Assembly (NCBI RefSeq): GCF_002245655.1
Contig: NZ_NOIH01000007.1
Location: forward strand, 1 to 64,000
DNA: 64,000 bases
Reading direction: 5' to 3'
Source of the DNA: Thauera propionica
GTDB taxonomy: Bacteria; Pseudomonadota; Gammaproteobacteria; Burkholderiales; Rhodocyclaceae
Shown here: piece after piece, positions 10,081 to 19,609 of the stretch
How the letters are laid out: each line of letters opens with the position of its first letter
Position numbering within the stretch: the first letter of the stretch is position 1
Position numbers and translations under genes: made by a program
The notes under the pieces: generated by a model
What the model was told of the DNA's origin: nothing
The model's database searches: none
What the model saw: only the letters and a program-made list of their open reading frames with translations

Positions 10081-11271
10081 ATGCTGATCGAAGTCAAAGT
10101 ACCGCAGTTGTCCGAATCCGTTTCCGAAGCCACGCTAGTCGCCTGGCACAAGAAGGAAGGTGACGCCGTCTCGCGCGACGAGAACCTCATCGACATCGAG
10201 ACCGACAAGGTCGTGCTCGAAACGCCCGCGCCGGCTGATGGCGTGCTGGTCAAGATCATCAAGACCAATGGCGACACCGTGACCTCGGGTGAGCTGATCG
10301 CGCAGATCGACACCGAAGCCAAGGCCGCGGGCGCGTCCGCCCCGGCCGCCGCACCGGTGCAGGCCGTCACTCCGCCGCCGGCTGCCCCGGCCGCTGCTTC
10401 CGCCGCTGGCGCCGCCAGCCCCGCCGCGCGCAAGATCCTCGACGAGAAGGGCGTCGCGGCCGCCGACGTCGCAGGCTCCGGCCGCGGCGGTCGCGTGACC
10501 AAGGAAGACGCCGTGGCTGCCCAGCCCAAGGCTGCCGCTGCCGCGCCGGCCGTGATCGCGGCTGTTGGCGACCGTGCCGAAGAGCGTGTGCCGATGACCC
10601 GCCTGCGCGCCCGCATCGCCGAGCGCCTGATCCAGTCGAAGAACGAAAACGCCATCCTGACCACGTTCAACGAAGTGAACATGGCGCCCGTCATGGCACT
10701 GCGCAAGCAGTACGGTGACAAGTTCGAGAAGGCGCACGGCGTTCGTCTGGGCTTCATGGGCTTCTTCGTCAAGGCAGCCGTGGCCGCGCTGAAGAAGTTC
10801 CCGATCCTGAACGCCTCGGTCGATGGCAATGACATCGTGTATCACGGCTACATCGACATCGGCATCGCGGTCGGTTCGCCGCGTGGCCTCGTGGTGCCCA
10901 TCCTGCGCAACGCGGAGTCGATGTCGATCGCCGAGATCGAACTCAAGATCGCCGAGTTCGGCCAGAAGGCCAAGGACGGCAAGCTGTCGCTGGAAGACCT
11001 GTCGGGTGGCACGTTCTCGATCTCCAACGGTGGCGTCTTCGGCTCGATGATGTCGACCCCGATCATCAACCCGCCGCAGTCGGCCATTCTCGGCATCCAT
11101 GCCACCAAGGATCGTCCGGTGGTCGAGAACGGTCAGATCGTCATCCGTCCGATCAACTACCTGGCGATGTCCTACGACCACCGCATCATCGACGGTCGCG
11201 AGGCCGTGCTGGGTCTGGTGACCATGAAGGAAGCGCTGGAAGATCCGGCCCGCCTGATCCTCGACGTCTAA
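10081..11271 (+). CDS. sucB: Dihydrolipoamide succinyltransferase (E2)
   Basis: Core acyltransferase of the 2-oxoglutarate dehydrogenase complex (396 aa). Domains in order: a lipoyl domain at 1-77 with the lipoylated lysine K43 in IETDKVVLE; an Ala/Pro linker at about 80-112; the E3/E1-binding domain at about 113-150 ([13 protein letters not shown], then [13 protein letters not shown]); a second linker; and the catalytic domain, ending with SYDHRIIDG where H367 and D371 are the active-site pair. A GGGAGAGA ribosome site precedes the start. Confidence 0.97.
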   Translation: MLIEVKVPQLSESVSEATLVAWHKKEGDAVSRDENLIDIETDKVVLETPAPADGVLVKIIKTNGDTVTSGELIAQIDTEAKAAGASAPAAAPVQAVTPPPAAPAAASAAGAASPAARKILDEKGVAAADVAGSGRGGRVTKEDAVAAQPKAAAAAPAVIAAVGDRAEERVPMTRLRARIAERLIQSKNENAILTTFNEVNMAPVMALRKQYGDKFEKAHGVRLGFMGFFVKAAVAALKKFPILNASVDGNDIVYHGYIDIGIAVGSPRGLVVPILRNAESMSIAEIELKIAEFGQKAKDGKLSLEDLSGGTFSISNGGVFGSMMSTPIINPPQSAILGIHATKDRPVVENGQIVIRPINYLAMSYDHRIIDGREAVLGLVTMKEALEDPARLILDV

Positions 11272-11282
11272 ACGATCCGTGC

Positions 11283-11338
11283 CGGGGCGCGTTCCGTTGC
11301 AAGGCTGTGGCCTGCGCGACGGGTCTGCGCCCCGTTTT
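11283..11338 (+). terminator. Possible attenuator between sucB and lpdA
   Basis: CGGGGCGC (11283-11290) can pair with GCGCCCCG (11327-11334), and TTTT follows. The 36-base loop is longer than usual, so this may be a partial terminator or only a structured leader in front of lpdA. Confidence 0.4.
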
Positions 11339-11355
11339 CCTGTTGGGAGAGATGA

Positions 11356-12780
11356 ATGTCCAAAGAATTCGACGTCCTCGTCATCGGCGGTGGCCCTGGC
11401 GGTTATGTTGCGGCCATCCGTGCGGCGCAGCTCGGCTTCAAGACCGCCTGCTGCGAATCCAACCCCTACGCCGACCCCAAGGGTGAGCCGCGCCTCGGCG
11501 GCACCTGCCTGAACGTCGGCTGCATCCCGTCCAAGGCGCTGCTGCACACTTCGCACCTGTTCGAGGAAGCCGGCCACAGCTTCGAAAGTCAGGGCATCAG
11601 CGTCGGTACGCCGAAGATCGACGTGGCCAAGATGATCGCGCGCAAGAGCGGCATCGTCGACCAGCTCACCGGCGGCATCAAGGGCCTGTTCAAGAAGAAC
11701 AAGGTCACGCTGCTGAACGGCCACGGTTCCTTCGCCGGCAAGGGCGACGCCGGCTGGCACGTCAAGGTCGGTGACGAACTCGTCGTCGCCAAGCAGGTCA
11801 TCGTCGCCACGGGTTCGGCACCGCGCCACCTGCCGGGCATTCCGGTCGACAACAAGATCGTGTGCGACAACGTCGGCGCGCTCGACATCGATGCGGTGCC
11901 GAAGAAGCTCGCCGTGATCGGTGCGGGCGTCATCGGCCTGGAAATGGGGTCGGTGTGGCGCCGCGTGGGTGCGGAAGTGACCGTGCTCGAGGCCATGCCC
12001 GACTTCCTCGCTGCCGCTGACCAGGACGTTGCCAAGGAAGCGCTGAAGGTCTTCACCAAGCAGGGCCTGAAGATCAACCTCGGCGTGCAGATCGGCGAGG
12101 TCAAGATCGGCAAGAAGGGCGTGACCATCGCCTACAAGGACAAGGACGGCGCCGACCAGAAGCTGGAAGCGGACCGCCTGATCGTGTCCGTCGGTCGCGT
12201 GCCCAATACAGAGGGGCTGAATCCCGAGGCTGTCGGCCTGAAGATCACCGAGCGCGGCATGATCGAGGTGGATGACCATTGCCGCACCAATCTGCCCGGC
12301 GTGTGGGCGGTGGGCGACGTGGTGCGCGGCCCGATGCTGGCGCACAAGGCGATGGAAGAGGCGGTGATGGTCGCCGAGCTGATGGCGGGCCAGGCCGGTC
12401 ACTGCAACTTCGACACGATACCCTGGGTCATCTACACCAGCCCGGAGATCGCCTGGATCGGCAAGACCGAGCAGCAGCTCAAGGCCGCCGGCGTGGCCTA
12501 CAAGGTCGGCAAGATCCCCTTCCTCGCCAACGGACGTGCGTTGGGCATGGGCGACCCGACCGGCTTCGTGAAGATGTTGGCCGACGCCAACACCGACCGC
12601 ATCCTCGGCGTGCACATCATCGGCGCCAATGCTTCGGAACTGATCTCCGAGGCTGTGGTGGCGATGGAATTCGCCGGCTGCTCGGAAGACCTCGCGCGCA
12701 TCTGCCACGCGCACCCGACCCTGTCGGAAGTGGTGCACGAGGCCGCGCTGGCCTGCGACAAGCGTCCGCTGCACTTCTGA
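11356..12780 (+). CDS. lpdA: Dihydrolipoamide dehydrogenase (E3)
   Basis: Flavoprotein (474 aa) that reoxidises the E2 lipoyl group and reduces [17 protein letters not shown] (about 8-20) binds [16 protein letters not shown] holds the redox disulfide C51/C56; [15 protein letters not shown] is the NAD-binding loop; [13 protein letters not shown] near the C-terminus contains the active-site His-Glu pair. The start at 11356 is preceded by GGGAGAG. It lies 84 bases after sucB, so it serves as that complex's E3 and could be shared with other dehydrogenases. Confidence 0.97.
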   Translation: MSKEFDVLVIGGGPGGYVAAIRAAQLGFKTACCESNPYADPKGEPRLGGTCLNVGCIPSKALLHTSHLFEEAGHSFESQGISVGTPKIDVAKMIARKSGIVDQLTGGIKGLFKKNKVTLLNGHGSFAGKGDAGWHVKVGDELVVAKQVIVATGSAPRHLPGIPVDNKIVCDNVGALDIDAVPKKLAVIGAGVIGLEMGSVWRRVGAEVTVLEAMPDFLAAADQDVAKEALKVFTKQGLKINLGVQIGEVKIGKKGVTIAYKDKDGADQKLEADRLIVSVGRVPNTEGLNPEAVGLKITERGMIEVDDHCRTNLPGVWAVGDVVRGPMLAHKAMEEAVMVAELMAGQAGHCNFDTIPWVIYTSPEIAWIGKTEQQLKAAGVAYKVGKIPFLANGRALGMGDPTGFVKMLADANTDRILGVHIIGANASELISEAVVAMEFAGCSEDLARICHAHPTLSEVVHEAALACDKRPLHF

Positions 12781-12796
12781 CCGACGCCTGAGCCGC

Positions 12797-12844
12797 ACGG
12801 GGTGAGGGAGGAGGGGGCGACCCCTCTCGACTCACCCCGTTTTT
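12797..12844 (+). terminator. Terminator after lpdA
   Basis: A perfect 10-base stem, ACGGGGTGAG (12797-12806) against CTCACCCCGT (12831-12840), is followed by TTTT. It ends the sucAB-lpdA block and resembles the gltA terminator in sequence. Confidence 0.85.
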
Positions 12845-12883
12845 CCGTCAACCCTTCTGTTTCTCGACGAGTCGTTTCGCACC

Positions 12884-13996
12884 ATGCCCCACCGCATCCT
12901 CAACGTGGCCGAGCACGGCATGCTCGATGCCTACGAGGCCGAGCTCAAGGCCCGCGGCTTCACCGCCGACCCCGCGCAACGTGCTGCGGCCAAACGCCTG
13001 CAAACTCTCTACACCGAACTCATCGGCTTCAAGGCTGCGCGCCGCTCCAGGTTGCGCAAGATGTTCGCGCGCCCCGCCCAGCCGCGCAGCGTTTACTTCT
13101 GGGGCGGCGTCGGGCGTGGCAAGAGCTTCCTGATGGACTGCTTCTTCAGTTCGGTGCCGTACAAGCGCAAGCGCCGGGTGCATTTCCATGCCTTCATGCA
13201 GGAAGTGCAGAACGACCTGAAGAACCACAATCACGAACCCGATCCCCTGCAGAAGGTCGCCGACCGCATCGCGGCGGAGACCCGCTTGCTGTGCTTCGAC
13301 GAGTTCCATGTCTCGGACATCGCCGATGCGATGATCCTCGGTCGCCTGCTCGAGGCGCTGTTCGCGCGCGGCGTGATCTTCGTGATGACCACGAACTACC
13401 CGCCCGACGGGCTCTATCCCAACGGCCTGATGCGGGTGAACTTCCTGCCGACGATCGAGTTCATCAAGAAGACCTTCGACGTCATCGAGGTCGACGACGG
13501 TACCGATTACCGCCTGCGCACGCTCGAAGCCCTCGAGATCTACCTGGTGCCGCACGATGCGTCGGCCGAGCGCAAGCTGGAGGACGACTTCGTCCGCCTG
13601 GCTGCCGGCCCGGGCGAGACCGGCGAGGTCGAGATCCTGGAGCGCAAGCTCCCGGTGATCCGCAAGGCGGCGGGCGTGATCTGGTTCGACTTCGAGACCC
13701 TGTGCCGAGGCGCACGTTCGCAGAACGACTACCTGGAGATCGCACGCGAGCACCATACGCTGGTGCTGTCGAACGTGCCGAAGATGCTGCCCGGCAACGC
13801 CGCCGAGGCGCGTCGCTTCACCTGGCTGATCGACGTGCTCTACGACCACCGCGTCAAGCTCATCGTCAGCGCCGAGGTGCCGGCCTACGAGCTGTACGTC
13901 GAAGGGCAGAACGCCCACGAGTTCGTGCGCACCGTCAGTCGCCTGATCGAGATGCGTACGCGCGACTACCTGGCCGAGCCGCACCGGGTGGAATAG
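12884..13996 (+). CDS. zapE: ZapE/AFG1-type cell division ATPase
   Basis: AFG1-like P-loop ATPase (370 aa), related to E. coli ZapE, which acts on the FtsZ ring late in division. Walker A is GGVGRGKS (74-81), preceded by the family's VYFWG; Walker B is LLCFDEFHVSDIADAM; the sensor region is VIFVMTTNYPPDGLYPNGL. The C-terminal segment RFTWLIDVLYDHRVKL is also typical. It has its own space after the lpdA terminator and runs toward gspK, whose stop is only four bases away; no terminator is visible between them. Confidence 0.93.
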   Translation: MPHRILNVAEHGMLDAYEAELKARGFTADPAQRAAAKRLQTLYTELIGFKAARRSRLRKMFARPAQPRSVYFWGGVGRGKSFLMDCFFSSVPYKRKRRVHFHAFMQEVQNDLKNHNHEPDPLQKVADRIAAETRLLCFDEFHVSDIADAMILGRLLEALFARGVIFVMTTNYPPDGLYPNGLMRVNFLPTIEFIKKTFDVIEVDDGTDYRLRTLEALEIYLVPHDASAERKLEDDFVRLAAGPGETGEVEILERKLPVIRKAAGVIWFDFETLCRGARSQNDYLEIAREHHTLVLSNVPKMLPGNAAEARRFTWLIDVLYDHRVKLIVSAEVPAYELYVEGQNAHEFVRTVSRLIEMRTRDYLAEPHRVE

Positions 13997-14000
13997 GGTC

Positions 14001-14732
14001 TTAGCGCGACCTGAGCGACAGTACGTTCACGCGCTCTCCGGTACGGACGAGCAACGCTTCCAGCGTGGAGACCGCGACCCCATACTCCACCACCACGTCG
14101 GCGATGAAGTAGTCACTGGACACGCCGACCCGATCGGCAGCCGGGAGATCCAGCCCCTCGGGCAGGCGCTCACCGAGCGACCGGATGCTCGTGGCGGGCT
14201 CCATCCTCAGCATCCGCGCCACGGCCTGCGCCTGCGCTGGCGTCGATCCAGGGAGGATCACCTGAAGGGACTCTGTCGGCGCGGTGTTGATGTTGACGGG
14301 CACGCGCAAAGGGGCGGGTGTGTCTGGCTGCGGCGTGGCGACGCCGCGTTCGCCTCGCGCGGGCGCACGGAGCATCTCGTTCAGCGCCGCGTCCCCCGAC
14401 GCATCAGTGATCGTCAAGCGGATGCGGGCCCCAGGGTGTGGCGCCGGCTGTTGTGGCTGCGCCCAGGGTTCTCCAAGCCAATCGATACGCGTCGCGCGTG
14501 CGTCGGCATCGAGCGTGATGCGGGCGAGATCGATTGCGCTCAACGCGAGTTGGCGTGCCTGAGCCAGATCCTCCCGATCCGAGGCGAGCTCTATGCGCGC
14601 GTCAAGGCGGGCCAGCATGGTCGTGGCGAGTGCCGCAACGACAGCGACCGCGAGCAACGCGACGATGATCGCCGCGCCTCGCGGTCGCTCGAGATGCCGC
14701 CCCCTGCGGGGTGGCTTGCGTACGACGGGCAT
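14001..14732 (-). CDS. gspK: Type II secretion minor pseudopilin GspK, short form
   Basis: A 243-residue minor pseudopilin of the pseudopilus tip. It has a prepilin-type leader (RPRG then AAIIVALLAVAVVAALATTML; predicted cleavage after G19) and lacks the glutamate at +5, as is usual for GspK. The globular part ends with the C-terminal family pattern containing VNINTAPTESLQVI. GspK is normally about 300-340 residues; here only some 25 residues separate ITDASGDAALNEML from VNINTAP, where the helical insertion domain should be. The start overlaps the phoX stop (TGATG), so translation is coupled. It is displaced from its usual place between gspJ and gspL. Confidence 0.82.
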   Translation of the reverse strand: MPVVRKPPRRGRHLERPRGAAIIVALLAVAVVAALATTMLARLDARIELASDREDLAQARQLALSAIDLARITLDADARATRIDWLGEPWAQPQQPAPHPGARIRLTITDASGDAALNEMLRAPARGERGVATPQPDTPAPLRVPVNINTAPTESLQVILPGSTPAQAQAVARMLRMEPATSIRSLGERLPEGLDLPAADRVGVSSDYFIADVVVEYGVAVSTLEALLVRTGERVNVLSLRSR

Positions 14733-16753
14733 CAGGTACCGATGACGCCGCCGTCCTTCTTGGTGACGATCACGGTCGCCGAACGCGGACGGCCACCGCT
14801 GGCTTCCGGCCACTGGCTGAAGGCGAGCGGGTTGGCTGCGATGAACTGGTCCATCGACTGGCCGGCCGGCGGTGTCGGCGAGTTCGGGTGACCGCTGGCT
14901 TCGCCCGGGTGCTGGACGTTGATGAACATCGTCTTGCCGTCCGGGGTGAAGGTCAGGCCAGTGATCTCGCAGCCGGACGGACCCACCAGGAAGCGCTTGA
15001 TCTCGCCGCTGACCGGGTCGGCACACAGCATCTGGTTGTTGCCCTGGCCGGCATACACGCCGCTATTGCTGTAGCTGCCGTCGGTCTGGATCCACAGGCG
15101 GCCGTCGGCGTCAAAGCCGATGCCGTCAGGGCTGTTGAAGGTATTGTCGGCGGTGATCGCGGCAGAGCCCGAGCGCAGGTCGCTGCGGTCCGGGTAGGCG
15201 ATCGGGTTGCCGGCGACGACGAACAGGTCCCATTCGAAGCGCATCGCAGCGGCATCGTTGCCGGCTTCGCGCCAGCGGATGATCTGGCCGAAACGGTTCT
15301 GCGTGCGCGGGTTGGCGTCGTCGGTGACGCTGCGGCTGCTGTTGTTGGTCAGCGTGCAGTACACCTCGTTGGTGTCCGGATGCACGGTGATCCATTCCGG
15401 ACGGTCCATCTTGGTCGCGCCCACGGCGTCGGCGGCCAGGCGCGTCTTGATCAGCACTTCGGCCTGGTCGGCGAAGCGGCCGTCTGCAGCCAGCGTGGCG
15501 TTGGCGCGCTTGTCCAGCAGCAGCCATTCGCCGGTGCCCATGAAGTCGCCGCTGGCCGCGCCGTCCGAGAACTTCGCCACGTACAGCTTGCCGTTGTCGA
15601 GCAGGCGACGGTTCTGCGCGTCCTTGCCCGGTACGAAGCGGCCGTCGGAGACGAACTTGTAGATGTAGTCGTTCGCCTGGTCATCGCCCATGTAGACGAC
15701 AACGCGACGGTCGCGGGTGAAAGCGTAGGCGCAGTTCTCGTGCTTGATGCGGCCCAGCGCGGTGCGCTTGACCGGCGTCGAACGCGGGTCGTAGGGGTCG
15801 ATCTCGACCACCCAGCCGAAGCGGTTCGACTCGTTCGGCTCCTTGGCGTAGTCGAAGCGCTCGTCGAATTCTTCCCAACGATAGCCGGTGCCGCGTGCGC
15901 TGATGCCGTAGCGACGCATGATTTCATCGCGCGTGTCCGCGCCGCTGGTGGTGCCGAAGTAGCCGTTGAAGTTCTCTTCACAGGTGAGATAGGTGCCCCA
16001 GGGCGTGAAGCCGTTGGCACAGTTGTTCAGCGTGCCGAGCACGCGCTTGCCGCTCGGGTCGGCCTTGGTGCGCATGAGGCTGTGGCCGGCTGCCGGACCG
16101 CTGATCTGCATCGGCGTGTTGCCGGTGATGCGGCGGTTGTACTTCGAGTTGCGGACGATGTCCCACTTGCCCTTGTGCTGGCGCACGTGCAGCACCGAGA
16201 TGCCGTGCGCGTTCTGCGCCTTCAGCACCTTGTCGGCGGTCCACGGCGTCATGAACTCGGCACCGAACAGGTACTCGTAGTTGGTGTACTCGTGGTTCAT
16301 GACCAGCAGGCCTTCCTTGTCCGACTTGCCCCTCAGCGGGAAGAAGTGCATGCCGTCATGGTTGTCGCCGATCTGGCGGGCCTGATCGGCGCCGGTGTTG
16401 GTACCGTCCGGACGCCAGGCCGGCGAGTCGATGAACAGGGGGTCGCCCCAGCGCGCGAAAACCTGGGCCTGGTAGCCCTCGGGGACGACGATGGTATCGG
16501 CGCTCGAGGTGCCAATCGGGGTGAAGCCGATGCGCGGACCTTTCTTCGGACCGTGACCACGGCCATGATCCATGTGCTGATGGGCATGCTTGCCAGCGTT
16601 TGCAGCCAGCGGCGCGGCCAGGAAGGCGGCGGCACCAAGGCCCACGCCGGACTTGAGGAAGCCGCGGCGCGACACGGTGCGGTCGACGATCTGCTGGAAG
16701 TGTTCGTTGTCGGACAGGTTGCTCGGCAGGTCGTCCTGGTCGAAATAGCTCAT
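14732..16753 (-). CDS. phoX: PhoX-family alkaline phosphatase, Tat-exported
   Basis: A 673-residue PhoX (DUF839) phosphatase; the family uses calcium and iron to release phosphate from organic esters outside the cytoplasm. A twin-arginine signal is clear: SRRGFLK (28-34), a hydrophobic stretch, and an ANA cleavage site near 53. Metal-site segments include NHEYTNYEYLFG, NNCANGFTPWGTYLTCEENF and AYAFTRDRRVVVYMGDDQ. The gene lies between gspM and gspK inside the type II secretion operon. Tat export to the periplasm followed by secretion through this machine is the likely route, inferred from position. It is preceded by 149 bases that could hold a separate promoter. Confidence 0.93.
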   Translation of the reverse strand: MSYFDQDDLPSNLSDNEHFQQIVDRTVSRRGFLKSGVGLGAAAFLAAPLAANAGKHAHQHMDHGRGHGPKKGPRIGFTPIGTSSADTIVVPEGYQAQVFARWGDPLFIDSPAWRPDGTNTGADQARQIGDNHDGMHFFPLRGKSDKEGLLVMNHEYTNYEYLFGAEFMTPWTADKVLKAQNAHGISVLHVRQHKGKWDIVRNSKYNRRITGNTPMQISGPAAGHSLMRTKADPSGKRVLGTLNNCANGFTPWGTYLTCEENFNGYFGTTSGADTRDEIMRRYGISARGTGYRWEEFDERFDYAKEPNESNRFGWVVEIDPYDPRSTPVKRTALGRIKHENCAYAFTRDRRVVVYMGDDQANDYIYKFVSDGRFVPGKDAQNRRLLDNGKLYVAKFSDGAASGDFMGTGEWLLLDKRANATLAADGRFADQAEVLIKTRLAADAVGATKMDRPEWITVHPDTNEVYCTLTNNSSRSVTDDANPRTQNRFGQIIRWREAGNDAAAMRFEWDLFVVAGNPIAYPDRSDLRSGSAAITADNTFNSPDGIGFDADGRLWIQTDGSYSNSGVYAGQGNNQMLCADPVSGEIKRFLVGPSGCEITGLTFTPDGKTMFINVQHPGEASGHPNSPTPPAGQSMDQFIAANPLAFSQWPEASGGRPRSATVIVTKKDGGVIGT

Positions 16754-16902
16754 CTACGTGCTCCGTTGAGGGGATGGCTGGGAGCGCGCATTCTTGATAG
16801 CGCAGGTTGCGTAGGGATGAAGACAGCATTGCGCCAATGTTTATCGGATCCAAAACTGCGCGAAGCGATGAAAAACGGCATGAACGATGCATTGCCAGGG
16901 GT

Positions 16903-17415
16903 TCAATCGCTTCTGTGCAGGCGGAGTTGGCCGCTAATGTCATCGGGGCCCTCGCGTGTCCGGACTGCGAGGCCGATCGGCTGAGCGCCGTAGGTCGCAT
17001 GTGCTTCTGCCAGCCAGTCGAGCAGCGCCGTGGCTTCACCGCGTCCTTCGAAGCGGAGCTCGCCGTCGGCAACTCGCACCAGCTCCAGTGACAGTCCGCG
17101 AGTGCCTGCCAGCTCGGCGAGTGCAGGTAGGGCATTGATCGTGCCCGAGGTGGTGCCGGCGTCAGGCGAACGAGCCTGGAGACTCGAGATCTCGGCTGCC
17201 GCGGCAGCGACCGCCTGCTGCTGTGCCTGCAGCCGCGGCAGTGCCTCGCGCAGGCGCGCATGTTCGCGGGCCAAGGACTCTCCGACGGAGACCAGTACCA
17301 AGGCGCTGATCGATGCCAGTCCGATCGCGACCAGGCGCCGCTCCCGCGCAGAAAGGGTCTGCCAGCGATCGGTAAGTACGGGAAGTCGTTGCAGGCGGGA
17401 AAAAACGGCCTTCAT
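16903..17415 (-). CDS. gspM: Type II secretion inner-membrane protein GspM
   Basis: A 170-residue protein with a short basic cytoplasmic N-terminus, one transmembrane helix (about 27-46, RRLVAIGLASISALVLVSV), a periplasmic coiled-coil stretch (about 50-88, rich in Ala, Gln and Leu) and a small ferredoxin-like C-terminal domain. This is the GspM architecture; it pairs with GspL in the inner-membrane platform. It overlaps gspL by four bases. Confidence 0.85.
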   Translation of the reverse strand: MKAVFSRLQRLPVLTDRWQTLSARERRLVAIGLASISALVLVSVGESLAREHARLREALPRLQAQQQAVAAAAAEISSLQARSPDAGTTSGTINALPALAELAGTRGLSLELVRVADGELRFEGRGEATALLDWLAEAHATYGAQPIGLAVRTREGPDDISGQLRLHRSD

Positions 17416-18620
17416 CGATCATCTCCTTGGGCCTGAGTGAGCTCGATCGCCGGCGCGAGGGCCGTGCGCAGCCTGTCGAGTTCTTCCGCGGTTGCGCCGG
17501 CGAACGCCACTGAAAGCCTGCCGGCGCCGAAGTCGAGGGCAGTTACGGATGCGGTCGGAGCCAGATCGTCGCGGGCTTCGGCAAGGCGGCCGAGCAGCGG
17601 CAACAGGTCGGCGTCACCGGCCGCACCGGCGCGGCGGCGCAAGTCTTCGAGTCGGCGGTGCAGTTGCGCCTCGGGCATCACCCGCGGCGTGCCTGGCAGT
17701 GCCGCGGCGAACCGGCTCGCAATGTCTGCGTCAAGCGCATCGATGGCCGAGCGCATGCGCAGGATGTCGGCAAACATGATCCCCGCCAGCGCCAACAACG
17801 CACTGGCGGCAAGGGCCAAGGGCAGCCGGAGGCTGCGTGCGAGGGAGGCACCAGCGGCGCCCACGGAGAATTCGCCATGCAGAAGGTCCGCGGCGGCGTC
17901 AGTCCGCCACCAGGCGTAGCGCTCACAGGCCTGGAGCGTCGCGCTCCCGAGCACAGCCTCGATCCTCGTCACCTCCGCTTCGCAGCCGGGATCGGCGTGC
18001 AGTCGGAGGCGAGGGAAATCCATCTCGTCCCGTCTGCGCGTGCGCAAGGCGTCGTCGACGAAGGGCATGAGCTGGTCGATATCGTCGGGCAGGGCAACTG
18101 GGCCCGCCTCGATCGGGTGCAGCACGGCGAGTCCCGGACGCAGGCAAAGTTGCAGCTCCTGCCGGCCGTCGGCGGTCGTCACGTCGCTCTGCAGTTCGGT
18201 GTAGAGGTGCCGCGGTTCATGGCCCGCCGTGCGCAGAGCGGTCAGCACCGTGCGCAGACGATCGCGTGCGGTGACGATCAGGTCCGCTTGCGAACCGGTC
18301 TCCGCGTCGTGGCGCTGGATCAGCGTGATGTGCTGCGCCTGCGGGGCATCCAGCAGGACGTCCTCCAGGGCGTAGGCGATCAGTCGCGGATCGGTTGCGG
18401 CCTTCCCTTTCGGCAGGGTGACGCGATGCCAGCTGCTCTGGCTGGCACCGAGGACGACGACGAGCGTGGCATCGCCGGGCCATCTGTCGGGCGTGCTGCA
18501 GCCATGCGCGCGGAGCGTGCTGTCGGTCTCGGTCAGGACCCAGTCGGCCTCGGCGTTCGCGGGCCAGTGTTCGTCGATCAGTACGTGCAGGGTCGGTCGG
18601 TGGGCGGATGAAGGACGCAT
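17412..18620 (-). CDS. gspL: Type II secretion inner-membrane protein GspL
   Basis: A 402-residue bitopic protein. Residues 1-250 are the actin-like cytoplasmic domain that docks the GspE ATPase (VVVLGASQSSWHRVTLPKGK, then LIAYALEDVLLDAPQ). A transmembrane helix follows at about 262-282 and then a periplasmic domain that pairs with GspM. It starts 47 bases after gspJ, a wider gap than elsewhere in this operon, exactly where gspK is usually found. Confidence 0.87.
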   Translation of the reverse strand: MRPSSAHRPTLHVLIDEHWPANAEADWVLTETDSTLRAHGCSTPDRWPGDATLVVVLGASQSSWHRVTLPKGKAATDPRLIAYALEDVLLDAPQAQHITLIQRHDAETGSQADLIVTARDRLRTVLTALRTAGHEPRHLYTELQSDVTTADGRQELQLCLRPGLAVLHPIEAGPVALPDDIDQLMPFVDDALRTRRRDEMDFPRLRLHADPGCEAEVTRIEAVLGSATLQACERYAWWRTDAAADLLHGEFSVGAAGASLARSLRLPLALAASALLALAGIMFADILRMRSAIDALDADIASRFAAALPGTPRVMPEAQLHRRLEDLRRRAGAAGDADLLPLLGRLAEARDDLAPTASVTALDFGAGRLSVAFAGATAEELDRLRTALAPAIELTQAQGDDR

Positions 18621-18667
18621 CGGTGGGTCTGTTGAAAGAGGTGTCGTGTTTGAGGGGAACGCACGCT

Positions 18668-19240
18668 TCAGCGCAGGGGCATGAGCCGCATCAGCGGTCC
18701 GATGCCGGTCACGTCGATCGTGAGCTCGATCGCATCGGGGAGCTCCGACGGATCCGTGCCGGCGGGCGGCCAGCTCGTGTACCAGCGGCCACGGTGAATG
18801 AAGCGCCAGGCCAGCCGGTCGACGCCGTCGGCCAGCACCTCGCGCCGTTCCGGGCGAGCATCAGGCCTTGTTCGCAGCAGGCGTCGGTCTTCATGGCGGA
18901 ACTGCACCGGCCGCATTCGGGCATGCACGCGCTCATCGACCAGCAGTTGAAGGACCTGGTGATCGCGCGGGCCGTGAAGGCTCAAGGTCGTTGTTCCTGG
19001 CGGTGGCATGGCTAGCCGGAGCAGATCATGCTCGATCCGGTGCGCGGCATGCTCGAGATCGCGCCAATGCGTGTGTTGGGATTCCAGATGGCGTTCGAGA
19101 TCGCTCATCTGCGCGATGGCGCGATAGCTCAACGCGCCGAGGATGGCAAAGACTGCGAGCGCCACCAGCAGCTCGACCAGCGTCATCCCGCTTGTCGCGG
19201 GGCGGATTGGGCGTGGGGTGTGTGGCCGGCGCATCGGCAT
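18668..19240 (-). CDS. gspJ: Type II secretion minor pseudopilin GspJ
   Basis: A minor pseudopilin (190 aa) of the tip complex with GspI and GspK. The leader ends at G18, and the mature N-terminus MTLVELLVALAVFAIL has the processing-site glutamate at +5. The rest fits the GspJ beta-rich head (RIEHDLLRLAMP, then DGVDRLAWRFI, ending with AIELTIDVTG). It starts three bases after gspI. Confidence 0.9.
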   Translation of the reverse strand: MPMRRPHTPRPIRPATSGMTLVELLVALAVFAILGALSYRAIAQMSDLERHLESQHTHWRDLEHAAHRIEHDLLRLAMPPPGTTTLSLHGPRDHQVLQLLVDERVHARMRPVQFRHEDRRLLRTRPDARPERREVLADGVDRLAWRFIHRGRWYTSWPPAGTDPSELPDAIELTIDVTGIGPLMRLMPLR

Positions 19241-19243
19241 CGC

Positions 19244-19609
19244 TCAGGGCTGAACCAGCACATGGCCGGCCAGGTGCGCGCGTGGGTGCCCGCCTGCGTC
19301 ACGGACCACGATGTCGATGGCCCGCCAGGCCGGTACCGCGGTCGTGGTGACCGTCTGTTCCCAGCGGAAGCGGTAGCGGCCCTGCAGCGCTTCGCCGTCA
19401 CTCCGGCCCAGTGGCGGCGGAACCGGCCGGACGCGCAGCTGCGCGAGTCGGTTCTGCGCCACCCAGCGTGCAAGCGTGCGTTGTGCGAGGGCGTCGCTGG
19501 TGTCGGTTGCCTGCGTGCCAGCGCGCACCGCCGCGCTCAGCGCGACGGCGATGATTGCGAGGGCAATCAGGTTTTCGAGCAGGCTGAAGCCGCGCGTCGC
19601 GGGGTTCAT
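19244..19609 (-). CDS. gspI: Type II secretion minor pseudopilin GspI
   Basis: A 121-residue minor pseudopilin, thought to start pseudopilus tip assembly. The leader is MNPATRG, followed by FSLLENLIALAIIAVALSA with glutamate at +5. Further matches to the family are RTLARWVAQNRLAQLR and the C-terminal ending LAGHVLVQP. The start at 19609 overlaps the gspH stop by four bases (ATGA) and gives the usual short leader; longer readings of this frame run into gspH. Confidence 0.92.
   Translation of the reverse strand: MNPATRGFSLLENLIALAIIAVALSAAVRAGTQATDTSDALAQRTLARWVAQNRLAQLRVRPVPPPLGRSDGEALQGRYRFRWEQTVTTTAVPAWRAIDIVVRDAGGHPRAHLAGHVLVQP

Noticed and set aside
10135-12798. An 887-codon open frame antisense to sucB and lpdA
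   Set aside because: Same reason: it shadows two certain genes and crosses the intergenic hairpin.
16754-16902. A second Pho box directly upstream of phoX
   Set aside because: The best CTGTC-containing stretch on the minus strand matches only 10-11 of 18 positions, and the second half is poor.
14711-16984. A 757-codon open frame antisense to phoX
   Set aside because: Shadow of phoX; the sense product has a Tat signal and metal-site motifs.
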